DNA of 64,000 bases from Isoetes taiwanensis (GCA_021234155.1 JAJEKV010000062.1:4960497-5024496); one strand, 5' to 3'. Numbered from the stretch's first letter, positions 1 to 14,639 are shown. The notes: generated from the sequence alone by a model not told the origin. Numbers and translations are program-made.

Positions 1-1741
1 GGTTACGTATTGTTGTTGCTGAGCTTTGTCACGAAGACATTCTTGGTATGTAAACTTCAACGTTTATCTCTCAATGCCATGCGTATAGTAGAGAATGAAC
101 ACCATGTTTCACAGGAGTGTCCGCAGATATGCACACATTCGAGAAGTTTATGCCGATCTCGATGCCTGAGATAGCACCATCAATTGCTGGCCTCGCCAAT
201 GGTCAGACGCCCTCAAGGCCCCACATTCTCGCAGTTCCACCACGAGAGTCCCTCATAGCCCTCACAAGACAAGGAATTTAAACGCCTGTGATAGGGAATT
301 TGAACCCTACTATAAGGGTTTTTCCTCCCACATGGAGGGTTTTTGCTCAAGTGGTAGAGAAACATCAGACAGTGGCTTTTGTGGTTTTCGTGTTTGACAC
401 TATCTCGATATATTGTATTATGATACCATAGGCTAGTTATTCCAGACGTTAAAATATACTTCCTTCCTTCCTTCCTTCCTTCCTTCCTTCCTCTGGGCTT
501 CAGCCGATTCATGTAAAGTCCTCAAGTCTCAAATAATCGTACCCCAAGCTCCAAACAAAAAGGAAATCGTTGCCATCTATGCATTTATCGTGAGCCAACA
601 AAAACTTAGACCACACCATATTCATAATATAAACTATTCTATATTCACATCACTGTAGTTCCTCAATTCCATTGGTCACAACTAAAAACCATCAAGCTAG
701 ATATCATTTCAAAAATACTACAACATTTCAAGTTAAGTGTTTAAACCATGATCTGGTGGTTTGACCTACCATCCACGTGGTTCTTTTCATATTAACTAAA
801 TATAATGTGTCCAAGGAACAATTTTACCTTATACAACATGCATCACAATTGGGCCCAAGAAAAGAATAATCTGGGTCAAGAATTTGTATATGCTAAAGTC
901 CCATATGTTCACGACATCGTTACAGAAATAATGTCCTTGCTTTTTGACATAAAACTAATGCGATGCATCCATGGTCAAGGATCATGAGAACTTTGTGCTT
1001 CATCTAGTTGGATCTTCCTCAATCAAACAAACAGAAATTTTGGTAAATGAGATAATTCCACAGAACTAATATACAAGTTACCGATAATTTTAAAGACAAT
1101 ATAATGCTTCCTTTCTTTTGTGGTTCTTTAGAGTTCTGTGGTGCAAGTCAGTAATGGTTGTCTCAAATTGCACTCAAAAGGCTTTATTATACTTGGGTAA
1201 ATAAAGCAAAAACACAGGAAAAATGTGTATTCATTATGTAATCTATACTTATTCATATAACATAAACTAAGCTTCTCTCCTCGGGACCTTGGGTGAGGTA
1301 GGATGCAATATCCAAACTACTAACTTAGAAGAAAATAAACAGTATTATTATACAATGCTTATGGAAGGTCATTCACCTATAATAATGGCTGAATTATAGA
1401 GAAAGTGCACAATGAATGGGGTATTTATACCGCAGTCAAGGTGTCCATGCGTAAAAGATAAATAATAGGAACACTTAAAAGTACAACATGAGTGCATGTA
1501 GAAAGAGAAATAACAGTGAAAACTGACTAAAATTAAACCATTGAAGTATCTAAATCCAAGATCCCAAAAATGGAATGATGTAGGTTAACATGTCTCTATG
1601 TTTAATTTTGTGTCACCAGATCAACAAATTATAAGAAGAGAAAGATAAAAAGGGACAAATATTACCACGTAAGATCACTACTCAATCAATGATCCTTCAT
1701 TTTCATGCTATCGATCATTCGTAGATGAAGAAGATATCACA
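1..1741. other. Non-coding; partner lies outside the window
   Basis: Low-complexity AT-rich plant-like sequence with no supportable gene. By symmetry its mirror would lie beyond 64,000. It contains the TTCC run at 459-492 and the first copy of a duplicated block (870-1,560). Short frames here, such as 213-512, are open by chance or run through the TTCC repeat. Confidence 0.6.
459..492. repeat. (TTCC)n microsatellite
   Basis: About eight uninterrupted TTCC units, visible directly. Confidence 0.9.
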
Positions 1742-2500
1742 GATGAAGCCTTGCCATCAAAAGTAGCAAATTCGCTTCCCATGGCGACTATGTTTCTTTG
1801 ATTGGAGTTATATTTGCAAGATCAAAATGCAAGATCGGGCAAGAGCTAAGAACCGCAGATTATTGAATATAAATTAAATTAGCAATTTGGTATATGCTAA
1901 AGTGTGACATGCTTTATATTTACCTTTACATGTTCACAACATCATCATATAGGAAATAATGTGTCCTTAAAAAGTTGATAATGCTTTTTTGAATATATAA
2001 TTATCGCGGCATCCATGGTCGGGAACCATGGGATTGCGGCTCATCTAGTTGACCTAGTAACTGAAACAAACATGAATTTTTGTAAATGAGATAATTCTAT
2101 AGAACTAATATAGAAACGTGACAGCAAAAATACATACAAATATGTGTATATTCATTATGCAATCCATACTTATTCATAACATAAACTAAGCTTCTCTCCT
2201 CCTCGACCTTGGGTGAGGTAGATGCAACATCCAAATGTATAACTTAGAAGAAAACAAATGACTGCATAATGCTCATGGGTTATTCACCTACAACAATGGT
2301 CAATTCGAGATATAATCCGTAATAAAAATAGAGAAAGTGCAAGTACGAATGGGCATTTATAATGTAGTGTGTGTGCAATGTAGAGAGAGAAATAACAGTG
2401 GAAATCGACCTGAAAATGCCGCAACATGAGTGCATGTAGAAAGAGAAATAACAGAAACGTGATCTGAAAATTAAATCCATTGAAGCATAGCAAATTTTGT
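870..2500 (+). repeat. Direct duplication of a block of about 0.65 kb
   Basis: Block 870-1,560 is repeated at 1,885-2,500 with the same order of landmarks: a stretch around 'gcatccatggtc', then 'cataaactaagcttctctc', then 'ttgggtgaggta', then 'acatgagtgcatgtagaaa'. The copies differ by substitutions and small indels. The second copy is mirrored in the right arm at about 63,230-63,800. No coding potential is seen. Confidence 0.75.
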
Positions 2501-4450
2501 ACTTGCATACCCCACAAACGGTGAACTTATGTACTGCATTAAGGAATAAGGTGAATATATGTCTATCCAACAAATTACAACCGAGTCACCCCGTGAATAT
2601 GCACCCAAACCAAAGGGGGTTTAAGGGGATTTAATTTAAAACGTGGTTTAATCTAACGCCAGGTTAATTAACGCTAATGGTAGTTATGTGTTGTTGTTAA
2701 CACAATGGTTGTTATAAAAGTTGGGGGATTTAATTTTTATATGTTGGATGTTAAATGGTTTGTGTTGCAAAATTTTGGCCTTTCTGAGTTTTAGACGCCC
2801 CCTCGTGTGACAAAATTTTGAATTCAAACTTAAAACCTAATTCATTTGAGGCTTTCATCACCGTAGCTTTTGAATTTGATCACACAAAACAAATAGAACA
2901 TAAGTAAAAGTTACCATAAAGATAGAGTAGATTGATTCCATTATTCTGAAAGTATAAAGTTCGCAACACCCATACACAAACATTTTCAATCGAATTTAAC
3001 AAAGCAGCCTTTGGCCTCCATGGATTCTCGGGGTGGTGAGAAACCAAAGTGGAAACTTTCTACTTGTTAGCACAAGGATCTAGAAGCCTGAATTTGCTTT
3101 AATAACCGCCTAAAAATCTAAATGTATGGTAATTTTTGTAAGCTTCATCTTGGAATAAGCTATAAAACAATATCCACAGTAACTTGACACCGTACCGTAG
3201 GATGTGAAAGCCTACCAAACTCCGGTCAAAAATTGGGTTGTTTTAAGATAACTTAACCAAACATATCCATATCATAATAATTATCAAAAGATCTCTTGAC
3301 AGATCTTTCCAACGCAATACAAATCATCTCAAACAGAGCTCCGGATCAAAAGTTGATAAGAAATGTGTTGCCAGGAAATCAGACCATGCCTTCAAGCCCT
3401 TCATGCCCATTACGACCATACACACAAAAGAGGGCTTTGTTGTGAGCCATTGGTTGTTGACCATTTAAAAAAGGCTAAAATCAGGTATTCTTCATGTGCC
3501 CATTATGCACCACACGTGACAAAAAAAGGGCTTTGTTGTGAGCCATTGGTTGTTGACTATTGAAAAAAAGGCTAAATCAATGGCTCGTAAATGGTGCAAC
3601 TTTAGAAGTTATTTATTAGTACATTCAATACATCACGTAAATCATAGGAAAACCTGAAGAAAAGCGATAAAAACACAAAAGAAACCCCTCGTTATTATGT
3701 TGGTTATTCAATTCCAAGACCGCAGTAAAAGATGGAATGATTAAGGGATTAACATGTTCCATAGTTAAATTTGATGCTCAACAAAATAGAAATGTTGAAA
3801 ATAAATGCAAATGTATCATGCATTCAAGAAGAAGTACAATGATTTAGCCAAGCACAAAATCGAAAACGCTTTTTTAAAGACCCCAAGGTAAGATTCATCG
3901 CTCAGCAGTAATCACAATAAACATAGTTCAAAACAAAAAATTAGTTCAACATGTGCAATCATGGCCTCGCTTTGAATAACCTGAGATGTCTGGGTAGTGC
4001 CTTCATAGTTGCAGTTCCACTCATGGCTTCATGGTTTAAAAAGGACATAGCATTTGAGCATGAAAACTCCAACACCATGCACCCTTACAAGTTTTTCCTT
4101 CGATTCAAACTTTGAATCATGATCCGAATTCATTTCGACCAGTTTTCTTCCAGCTTGAAAAACCAATGGAAAACCTCAAGAGATTAGATGAAAGGAGAGC
4201 AAAAGGCCTAATTTTGCTGTGGTGGGAAAATTTTGAGGCAACCAAAGGAAAAAAGGGATATGAAATAACAATATGTATAGAACATGGCAATATGTATAGG
4301 AAATAAAGCCTACAATAACCAAGAACAAAAGAACTCAAAATCATGTCTCAGTAAAACAACCAATAATTTAGATATCATCTCTCGAGAAAGGAAGAATTAA
4401 AATTATATTTGCAAACAAACTCGAGTATCCGGAGGATAATGTGAATAAGA
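2501..4450. other. Non-coding DNA with a tandemly doubled ~95-base segment
   Basis: No gene recognised. At 3,397-3,483 and 3,484-3,588 the same segment occurs twice (shared core 'gggctttgttgtgagccatt'). The mirror pair is at 62,069-62,265. Short frames here are not supported by composition or by the mirror copy. Confidence 0.6.
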
Positions 4451-4451
4451 G

Positions 4452-4524
<73 letters not shown>

Positions 4525-4551
4525 CATTGCTTGTTGTTGTTGTTGTTGTTT
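4451..4551. repeat. (GTT)n microsatellite, left copy
   Basis: Run of GTT, interrupted once near 4,525-4,530. It is the mirror of the AAC run at 61,062-61,170, which is uninterrupted and longer. The cysteine-rich frame over it is only translated repeat. Confidence 0.9.
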
Positions 4552-6869
4552 CTGCCACCCTTTAAACCTCGCATTTGCTTGCGTAATCCTGGCATTTCCA
4601 CTATAAATGCACTACAAATGTCTACTTTCAACCAACTATTCCACTAACAAGTAACCTCATTGGACTCTTTGATTTGTAGGTCTTAGAAATCCTTTTCATG
4701 CAAAGAAGAGCCTTTTAGACATCCCAAAATCAAAAGCTTTGCACCACATTCGTATTAATTTGATTTCAAGTCGTAATTTAAGCATTTTTGTGGTGGTTAA
4801 TTTGTTGTGTGAAAGCTATGCTACCACGCTCACAAGACTTAATTTTGAAGCTAGTACGTAATCAAGCTTTTTTTTGTGTCAAGTTAATTTGTTGCAGAAT
4901 GGATAATTAAGATTTCTCGATGCTATTCAATCCCCTACTGTGTTATGGCTAATAAAATGTGATATTAAAATCTTTTGAGCAATTGAGCTTCTTTTAAGTT
5001 TTGCCGATCAGAATTAATATTAATATTAAATGCGACTCCAAAGAGGATGATAATAAATTGCTTTATCAAGATCCCAATCAAGGAATATGCAAATCGTAAT
5101 GACATAAACATATCGACATATTTCTTCCAAAAGAGGGAAGTTTGAATGTATGATAAAACTAATTATCTTTTGACATGGCACCATTATTATTTGGTAAGAT
5201 AAATCTATAAGATCCTCGATACTTTGGCATGTCTGCTTTCATTGATAGTTAATTTAAGTTTTGTGGGTTATTTGGATGTCTTATGGACTCATGTATACAT
5301 GAACACCATCTGCTTTCTTGCATTTGTCTATCACCGAGCCATGACTCAACTTGTTTATTCCACACAGTTTATCTACAACATCAATGCCGTACAACTGCCT
5401 TATATGGTTCACTGAATAAAGGATACATATGCGCTTTTATCTTTGATTAATTCTTGCACTTAAATATATTGGAAAGCATTTATCAAAGGACATAGATTTG
5501 CCGCTTTGCTTTCTGACTATCATTCATCCCACCATATAGAGAAATATTGCGAGTAGTTATAGAGAATAATCATGTAATATTTGTTTTTTTAGATATTAGT
5601 TGCCCACCAAAATAGAAAACAAGAAGTCTGTTTCTCAATGGCTTTTTTATCTAGGTTGGAATATTTTTTCCAAAATCAAATCTTTCACTTAAAAATCAAA
5701 ATGTTTATCTAATTTGAGAGTGTGCCTATAAGCGAGACCATGCAAGGGAGTAGTATATACAGTACATGCAATAGGATCATCAATGCATGTAAGATCGTAG
5801 TTGCACGTTTGTGGTCCCTTACAACCCGCATGTTTGCAGTCCTCTCAATTGCGTTCCCATAATATCACAGTTTTACAGTAAAGCAGGACTGCTCAGGTAC
5901 GGTAGGAAGTCTTATATTGTATACACTTTGGAGCAGTATATAGACCGAAGAAAAAAAAGTTGACAAAAGCATGTTATTTGCTATGACTTCCAGCACATTT
6001 GATTCACAAGGCCTCAATGAGGGTAAATATGATCCATTAAAGGTTCACAAAACTATTATGCTTTTGATTATAAAGCCATAGATCTAGCTAGCCTTTTCCG
6101 ATTCTGCTTGGGAGTTTTATTGATATCGGCGTTGGCTTTTGTGAGCCTCGCTTTTGACAATTTTGTTAATGTCGATATATTTAGAGTAGTACTTGAATAA
6201 CTAATATAGTCCATATGCTGCAGATTGCTATCGTTTAAGAGCTATTGTTGGTGGGTATTTCTGGATTATAGAGTGCTGACTTTTTAACTCCATTAACCCA
6301 ATTGTTTATTATCCTTATTCTACATTTGTCTAAGATATACTTAATGCTCTAGATCCATAATGCATGGTCTTCTTAAGTGTGCATATTGTTTTGCATGTCC
6401 AAGTCTTTTGGCCATATCACCAGGCAATAACCTGAAAATAATAGAAGATGAATAAGAAAAGAAAGAAAAGAAAGAGTACCCAGGATATTAGAAGAAAGGT
6501 TATGGAGGAGAAGAAAGAGTGTTTATGATAATCGGGTGTTCATCACAACACTCAGATGTAAACAATTCCGACAAGAAGACAACATTTCGAATGGAGACAA
6601 TTTCGACAAGAAGAGACCGGATGAACTAATTCACTTTCCTAAACACAAGGGAGACGAGAGAAATGGCTATGATAAATTTCTCAGAATTCTATAAGATTTG
6701 GTAAGCTTCATAAATTACTGAACTCAAATGAAGACGTTTGCTCTTTAGCTAACGTCATAATTTCCTAAGTGGGATGGGCCAAATGGTAAGGCTTAAAAAT
6801 ACTATGTATATTCTTATAGGTTACAAACTACTGTAAGCGACTAAGTAGGTTTTGCATTCAAATTTTATC
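4552..6869. other. Non-coding DNA
   Basis: AT-rich sequence, mirror of about 58,760-61,060. The left version shows many small differences from the right one. I see no gene, RNA gene or transposon end. A GAAA-rich patch lies near 6,455-6,475, mirrored by a TTTC patch at 59,095-59,115. Confidence 0.5.
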
Positions 6870-7216
6870 CGCCAGCAATGACGACACGTGGCAAACATTA
6901 TATTTGTGATGTCGCTGTCGCGTTTGTTGGTCCATGTTCTGAAAATCTGCCGACATTCTGTTTTTTTTGCTCGGGCGCTGCTCTGTATTCTGCAACAAAA
7001 CAATCCCCTGGCCCATCGCGGGTACGTATCGACGGCCGAATGCAGCCCAACCGACCTCACGTTAGTGATCAGGCCCGGAGGCCATTTCGGGTGGGCCCTT
7101 TTCCAGACCCAGAAAATGGCCTCCCCGGCCATTCCTCTATACAAATGACTACGACGTATAAAATCAACTTTGATCTTCATATGATCCATGTGACTCTTTT
7201 AGTCCTTTTTTTTTGA
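6870..7216 (+). promoter_or_regulatory. Mirror copy of the cytochrome b561 upstream region
   Basis: Reverse complement of 58,370-58,700. It keeps a CACGTG motif near 6,885 and the inverted element around 7,078-7,128 that forms the hairpin in the right arm. The left version differs at many positions, so the right copy should be used. Confidence 0.4.
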
Positions 7217-7301
7217 CAAACGCACTAAAAGAGAGCTTTAGAATTAGGTTAAAGTTAAGAAGGATGCCACTACATAACATATAAATAGATGTATGATTAG
7301 T

Positions 7302-8580
7302 TAATGTGGCTGCACAGGGAAATTCAGGATCCTGCTACGTTAAGTTATGATTCCATCCTCAGGAGCAAACTAATGGAGTTTAATCTGGAACGATCCTGAG
7401 GATCGGGAAATCACTTCTTTAGAGCTCATCGCCCCTCCGTCTGCAACCTCTTCCCTTCTGTCCCCTCCTCCTCAGATCCAGTAGCCTTCTTTGTTGGAGT
7501 ACATTTGGTGGGTTTAATCTCTTCCTAATGGTGATATTCTGTTCACCCATTTCCGAGGAGGTTTCGCTGGAACACTGCTTCTAAAGACCTTATTTTAATG
7601 AGTAATACTATTTGTTGTATTTGATGCTTATTTGAAATGTAATTTCTGCCTGTTGACACGTTCATGGCTATGTTCATGACCACACGGCTATGTTGATGAC
7701 CTTCATCATTCTATTCAATAGGAGACAATAATTTGGTTGTGTCATAACAGCTCCAGACATTTTTATACACATAATTATATTTCTTCTTATAGTCCATGAA
7801 GTTCACGGAATACTGTCTAGTTGGAGTATAAAATAGATTTATCTAAAACCCTTTTGTTTAAGTAATAGTAATACATTTGTTATTGAGAAATTTTGTACAA
7901 GAGGCTAACAGGTACAAATGATTGAGCAATGATGTTTATGAAAAATCATCACATTGACTGACCTGCTCAAGGACAACCACGACAGTTACATCCTGTCTAT
8001 GATCGTGGGATTTATTTCTCCATGGTGAAGGTGAACAGTTTGTTTCTTGCAATTTACCTAATATTCCTGATCTTCACTTAATATATGATAAAGTGTTCTT
8101 TTATTTTTATTCCTATGCAGCTAATCTAGTTTATAGAAACTAGATTCGGTGGGACAAAAAAATTACAAAAGACAGTCCATTTCAGCCTTCAGGGCTTAGC
8201 CTTTATCCTGGGAATTTTTGGTATCTTGCAGCACATACAAATTTCATAATGAGAAGGATTGACACTGGTACAGTTTGCATTCATGGCTGGGGATTTTGAC
8301 CTCAAGCAATACTTTTTTGCAATTCAGGTATTGTTTCTAACATTTTAATTTATTTATTTATGCTGGCAGATGCTTTGTGTATTTGTCACATAATGCAGTG
8401 GATACTAGGATTTACAACATTTTGGTATCCTGAGGAGTGGATGATGGCACTAACATCTTTACTGCCATGGCATGTATTTTTTGGGCTCTTTCTATGGATT
8501 AGCATTGACAACAGCCGAGACAGGAATATTGGAGAAGCTCACCTCTTATATAGTAATAAACTAATTGAAGCAGATCCACA
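7302..8580 (+). pseudogene. Left-arm copy of cytochrome b561, disrupted
   Basis: Matches the right-arm gene exon by exon: exon 1 about 7,309-7,599, exon 2 about 7,986-8,030, exon 3 about 8,121-8,327, exon 4 from about 8,399. Splice-site surroundings are still visible. The frame is not kept in exons 1-3, and the end of exon 4 (the last transmembrane helix and C-terminus) is missing: after about 8,577 a short unrelated stretch replaces roughly 200 bases of the right copy. If the palindrome is an artefact, this is a misread of the right-arm gene and not a pseudogene. If it is real, it is a dead copy. Confidence 0.75.
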
Positions 8581-10539
8581 TCCATCCAGTCCATCCTGTC
8601 CCACAACTGTGCTGATATTAGAAACCAAGATAGTGTAGATGGTGCCACCCTTTGGCAAAAGGTTGATGTCCTCCTAGCGCCGTTGATCAAATATTTTAAA
8701 CTTACTGATACGCCATATACCATCATGGGTATATAACTTTACCAGTTTTTACATAAAACTCGTTATGGCTCTATGGCGCGTAATAAAAATTGATGTTCTC
8801 CTCCCTGTTCGCGATTTCAAATTTACCGCTATTCATTTGTCTTGTCCTCTAAGGAAGTAATATGAATCCAGTTTCTTCGTACATGCTAAACTTTTTTAAC
8901 TTTACAGTCGTATAGTCCTAAATTGTGGAGGTTGGCTTGTAAGCCTTTACAACATATAATGCAGCCATCGTTTGAGGAACTCGAATTTCAGGTTTAATTG
9001 GTCACCTCTTCTACATGTAGAAGTATCATATAAATAATAGAACAAATGTTAAAGGGTAGCCTATGCTGTTGTTGATAAATCTAAATATCGTGCCCTTTTT
9101 CCACAGGCTTTATCTCTAAACTGGCCATATTTTATCCAATGACGTTTAATACCTATTGTCTTAAAAGAATCACTTTTTCACTATAAAAATAAGATATTGT
9201 TTTATTTTGTCTTATATGCTCGATTTCAATGGAGTCTTATTTTATTCCGAGGATTTCCCCCTGGGCTGTAAAAATAATAAGACACCTACTCTTATTTGAA
9301 TATTAACTAAAAATAAGACGTTGGCCATATTTTTCATGGTTTTCCACTAGTATTTTAACGCGCTACATTTTGCTTAATTATAGTGGTAAAGTAAGTTTAA
9401 ATTTAGTGCGAAGTCTCATTTTAGCCCTGAAGTCACAAATGATGTCAAGTATATCAAGGTACATCTATATTTTATGTACTAGCGGGAAAAGGGCCCGCAC
9501 TTGTTTTCTTCTTTCCCACATGCCAAAGTCATGTTTGAGCATCGGGCCTATCCCATCACGCCAAGTGTAACATCTCCAAACCTCATTTACGGGTTACTAT
9601 TCAACTCCTAGGCTCTATTTTGTCCATGCTATGTAGGAACAGTGTCCACCGCTATAGAGGAATTGAAAAAAAAACTACTACAAACGAAAAGCCTAAAAAG
9701 AGACTCAGTTTAAATGAAGATCGCGAGCTTAAAGGATAAAGCTTGGCATAAAAGGTGGAAAAATAGCATCGATTCATGGGAAGAAAGAAAGAGAGGTAAG
9801 TTAAGAGAAGGAAGTTATAAAATGGAAGATAAGGACTTATGTGGTTGATGTCATCTAAGCTTTAACATCTATCAAGAACTTCTAATTATTATTGAATTGT
9901 TGAGCAACAACATTTTATCTTCCTTGATCTTCTCATGTTATGGACATTCTCAACGACGCCAAGGTAATCATTCTTATTCGTAATGAAAAGTGGTACAGAA
10001 CGGAGAATCAAGTAGGCTGCATTTGACGCAGGATGTTCGATTCAATTCAGTCGTGCCTCAACTACGCCCTACTGCAGTCGTGCGGCCGGGCAAGAATGCC
10101 TCCCCCTCCCGCTCCACATAACATTTATGAGTTAGTGTACTTTCTCGATTTTTAATGTCGTGATCATTCTTACGCCCATCATGAATCAAGTTCACATTAT
10201 CAACCCTTTCTAAAGCTTTAATTCATTAATTAGTTTTTTCTAATTTCGTAGGTAGTCTCTAAATAATTTAGCTTCTGGATTATTCACATATTCAAGGAGT
10301 CCTTCTATCATATATTTCCGAATAAAATGGAAAATCAAACATTGTTGAATCTCCTCAAGGCATCAATACAGGATTGGAGGTCTGATTGATTATGAACTGA
10401 CCATCTAGAAATAATAGTAACTTCCCTGACAATCATTCCAAGTGGTCTATCAAACTATACATTTGGTCCAACGTATACACCCCTTTAGAAGAATATGAAT
10501 TGGGATGTGGACATCGCATAATATGGGCTTTTCTTAATT
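8581..10539. other. Non-coding DNA downstream of the left cytochrome b561 copy
   Basis: Mirror of about 54,700-56,850. AT-rich, with several TCTTATTTT-type motifs at 9,150-9,330. No gene is supportable. Confidence 0.5.
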
Positions 10540-11210
10540 TGCCATTTAGTTTCATAATCATTATCCTGTCTTCATACCGAGGCAAATTTTTTTTTAATCA
10601 AAGCAACTATTGGTTCCAGTGCACACTTGTAAGGACTAAATAAATCCTCACAAAATTTATAGTTGTTTCTTCACAAACGAGAAATGCATCCTAACAAAGT
10701 TGGTATATTTTAACCATCCATGTGGCATGTGAGGATTTATCTACTTATTCCCTAAATAACAATATACCTCAATAGGTATTAAGTAAGAAGTTAGTGAATA
10801 GCTTCCATATTTTGTTATCTTTCTCTCTCGCCCATTGCTCATATTCGTGAGCTGAGGGATAGATAGTTCCAGAACAGGGTTACTATGTTCAGAACAGCCT
10901 TTCAACATATTCCTTGAAATAGAGCAAAGCTCGAAGATCCGTAATCCGCTTAATTTAGAGTTGAATTGTCAGTAATATTTGAGAGCCGTTTATTTGAGCA
11001 GTTAGATAAACTTTCATTAGCAGTTTACATTTGAATTGCCCAAGACTTGCTTACTTTTTTTGTCTCTTTATCGACGCCCATTTAGCTCCGCAGCTGACGA
11101 CCACCAGCTGAAGCAGCTTCATTATTTTCCTCGCGGGCATGGAACATCGGAACCAATGTGGAGCATCTAGATTACTCAAAAATGAGAAATCATTATCCTA
11201 GTAGTCGTTG
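10540..11210 (-). pseudogene. Left-arm copy of the unknown 243-residue reading frame
   Basis: Mirror of 53,969-54,700. Recognisable stretches survive, for example around 10,760-11,150, but the frame is broken in many places, unlike the right-arm copy, which is open for 243 codons. Function unknown. Confidence 0.55.
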
Positions 11211-11214
11211 CATC

Positions 11215-11720
11215 TAGAGCCTAACATTATCCGTCTCACGATAATGATTTCTCCATTTTTGAGTAATCTAGATGCTCCACATTGGTCTTAAATGTTCCAT
11301 ACTGCTAATGGTGGAAATGTACTTCAACAATTAAAGTCATTCAAACCAAACTATGGGAACTCAGGAAATCGAAGTAAAGAGATATAGAAATGTGTGTTTC
11401 GTCTTGGAACACCAAAGATCTTAAACTTGCTAAGGGAGAAGTTTACCTCTATGCCCAAATGTGAGGAGAGAACCTCAAATATTGCACCCCGACTATCAAC
11501 TCTAAATTAAAGGATTACTTTACGTCGAGGCACATGCAAATTTCTAAGGAATATAGTCAAGAGCGCCTACGTAAAACATAAGAATCTCTATTATTCTTTC
11601 GTAGATATCCTACCCCACTAAGGCTACTAAAAACTCGTTGAGCAATGAACATGGGGAAAGATAACAAAGCATGGAAGCTCTATTCCTTTAACTTAAGCTC
11701 CCTTTGAGATTTATGCTATC
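11215..11720 (+). pseudogene. Left-arm copy of the divergent second reading frame
   Basis: Mirror of 53,430-53,955. It begins at the centre of the nested palindrome (11,160-11,290) and reads outward. It carries the same opening block as its partner, but with frame breaks. Confidence 0.5.
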
Positions 11721-14434
11721 TTTCTAATCAATAATTCCAGTGGAGACAATTATCCATCGATGACCTACTATCTCAAATACATTAAGAACAAATAACATCA
11801 AATGAAGGCATCATAATTGTTAATCGGCATAGTATACTCTGTGTACGATGCATTGCCTCACCACAAGATCTATATGCATGTTTTCTTTATTTTGAAGCAT
11901 TTCGCCACCAATTTGTAATATGTGTCCAGATCATTTGTCGTCTTCCTCTCCTCTTCCAAATACATGCTCTTGCACAAAATGAAGGTTGTTTATGGAGTTG
12001 GTGGTTGTGGTCTCTAATCACTTCCAAATTGGAGACAAAGAATGAAATGTCATTTATTTGACATGCTATACTAGGATATTTCAGAAACATGCACCGAGTA
12101 TCATTTGTGGACCTCTCATTAAGTTTCTAACAAAGGTTCCTTTGGAAATTTATGCCATTCTTCTATCTCCGCCGGGTAGATTTCACCGTGGAAGACCTCA
12201 TATGGTTAAAACATATGTAATGAAGTCAACTAACCTACAAAGCAACAAGAATGAGAGTTTTGGCAAGTGTTCCACATTTTGTTTAATATCTCGCTACATG
12301 GTCTTTATAAAAATAGGTCCCAAATGACATCATATAGGCATGTAGAAATGCATAAGATCACTTTGAAATTAAGAATAGATGCAAATGGCAGGCTCACTTT
12401 GATCTAAAATGTATATGCCATGCTAACACGTATCATATAGCCCGACATATGTATATCATACTGTACTGCGCTAGTTAACTTTTATGTCTCGCAAAAGAGC
12501 AATAAAATTAATAGGAAACCTTGAGGAGGAGGAAGAATCATATAACCACTCCAACTATGGCACGTAAATCCCATTTGCTCACCTCAAAGTATTTTATTTT
12601 GAGCCATGCAAGCTCCTTTAGAACCTAAAAACCAATTTATTAAAGTATAAGCGAAACCTTCAAGAGGGGTCACGCTTTTAGAATAAATGAGTATATCATC
12701 ACTATTTTTACTAAAATGCAACAATCCCGACATTGTGTTATCGTGTTTGACATCATAACACATGCACTTATATATGAGAGAGCAACATATATTTTAAATA
12801 ATTAAACATGACCTATGGGGCCAAAGCTGGTAAATACTAAATACCAAATGAGCATGATTTCTATTCATACCGCTATTTACAAAGCCAGCTTGTTATGTAA
12901 CAATTGTACGCACTACCAAATAATAGATCATTCATTGCGCCTAATCGATGGTTTGCTTGATACATTTCTAGCTCCAAACAATGGAGCTCCCCAACAGTAG
13001 CCTTTCAATCATGAAGAAAAAGGAACGGTTTTCCTGCTAACAGTCGAATTTACGCTATGTGTCAATAACAGAGGCAACCATTGACTAAGGTTACAATCTC
13101 CCATCAAATCAAGAAGATGAAAGTCGAAAGCAGAAGTTAATCAAGAAAGCAAATAAGGGCATCAAATGTAAGAGAATAGGCCTAAAGTATACTAATTATA
13201 CCACCAGTAGAAGCTTTATTTTTCATGTTTGAACCTAAACAACAAGACTTGTTACCTCGCTAAAAGTATTTCTTGCATCACTTCCTCCATTAAATCAAGA
13301 CTTGTAGTCTAAAACCGTAAAAGAAAATGTTATGCCCTCACCTTAAGGAATGGAAATTGCCTAGATTAGAGCCCCTGGGTTATTATAATCTTTCCGGTGG
13401 CTCAGAAACAAAAGGCCCGTGTGGCATGAAAATTTTGTTGTACAACAAAGATATTGTAAATTTTGTTACTTTTGTGCCTTCGTAGTAACTGCTCAAATCA
13501 TTCAAAAGCTAAAGACCCATTATTCGTGGTATCTCACACCCATGAAATTCCATGCACGGTAGATCGCTGCTCAAAATTCCTCCTTCCATCCGTGCACCCA
13601 TACCATGCCATATGTGCCATACAATTTACCTCAAAATCCTTCCAAAGACAAGATGATGACCACAAACTCTAATTCAAACGGCGCAAACGAAAGCTTTTTA
13701 TTTTTGGCCGACGAAATCAGATTCACCAATGTATTTACATGTAATTCCAAATTCATGCAAACTTTATAGTTAATTTAGATATGCAACTACGCACACCTAA
13801 ATGGGAATTCCGTATGACATCTCATCTATCCAAAGCATGGCTATGTATTCAAATGGCTACCTATGGAGTATGCAAAGAAAGTCAAGAAATAGTTACAAAG
13901 TTAGAGATTGGAAATTTTGCATCGCTCATAATGCAACTTTTTGAGAAAATTGATAACAAATTAAAAGACAACATGCCGACAAGAGAACCAATTTTAAATA
14001 GGGAACCAGATGAAAGATTTATGCTTTTTGGCAAAGTTGATCCCAATGGAGTATTATGTCTGCCATGCTGTCAATGGAGCCTAGACTCGTGTTCGTGAGG
14101 CCACCGTGGTATCAATGTAATAAAGAACGAATCAAATACAACACAATGTTAAAAGCTTCCTCAACTTACATCCATTAACAATTGCTGCCAACTATTATAT
14201 TTGACTATCTTAGAGATGGAAAACCAGAGGGACCAACATAGCTTCAGATAAATTATCTCTTTACCTATGCACCTACACCGGTGTGTTTAAATAAGAACTG
14301 CACGTACCATCCTCATGTGGATAGCTCTATATACCCGAAAGGAGGCTTTTTTGCATCTATGCATGTGGATATTTGTATGCCCAGAATTCAACATTCTAGA
14401 CCCATTAGGGTTGGAACATCAATCCTTTTCAATG
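11721..14434. other. Non-coding DNA
   Basis: Mirror of about 50,586-53,430. Near 12,110-12,190 there is a diverged piece related to the end of the 243-residue reading frame. Otherwise no gene is recognised. Confidence 0.5.
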
Positions 14435-14575
14435 AATATAGGCTTGGTCTAGTGGTTAGAATCAAGTGGGTTGGGAGCAATGATTAAGGTTCTAATCCCC
14501 TCAATAACATAAAACCGAGGCTTGGGGCAAATGGGATCAGGTTCGAATCCCCAATAACATAAAAACTTTTAAAAG
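14435..14575 (+). repeat. tRNA-derived SINE-like element, left copy
   Basis: Contains an A-box-like 'tggtctagtggttaga' near 14,445 and two B-box-like segments ('ggttctaatcccc' and 'ggttcgaatcccc'). Mirror of 50,430-50,585, where both B boxes are intact. Confidence 0.6.
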
Positions 14576-14639
14576 CCTCCCTTTAAGGCCCGAAAGATAC
14601 AAATGGACGTGAGGATCTTAGATCCAATCAATGGCGAAG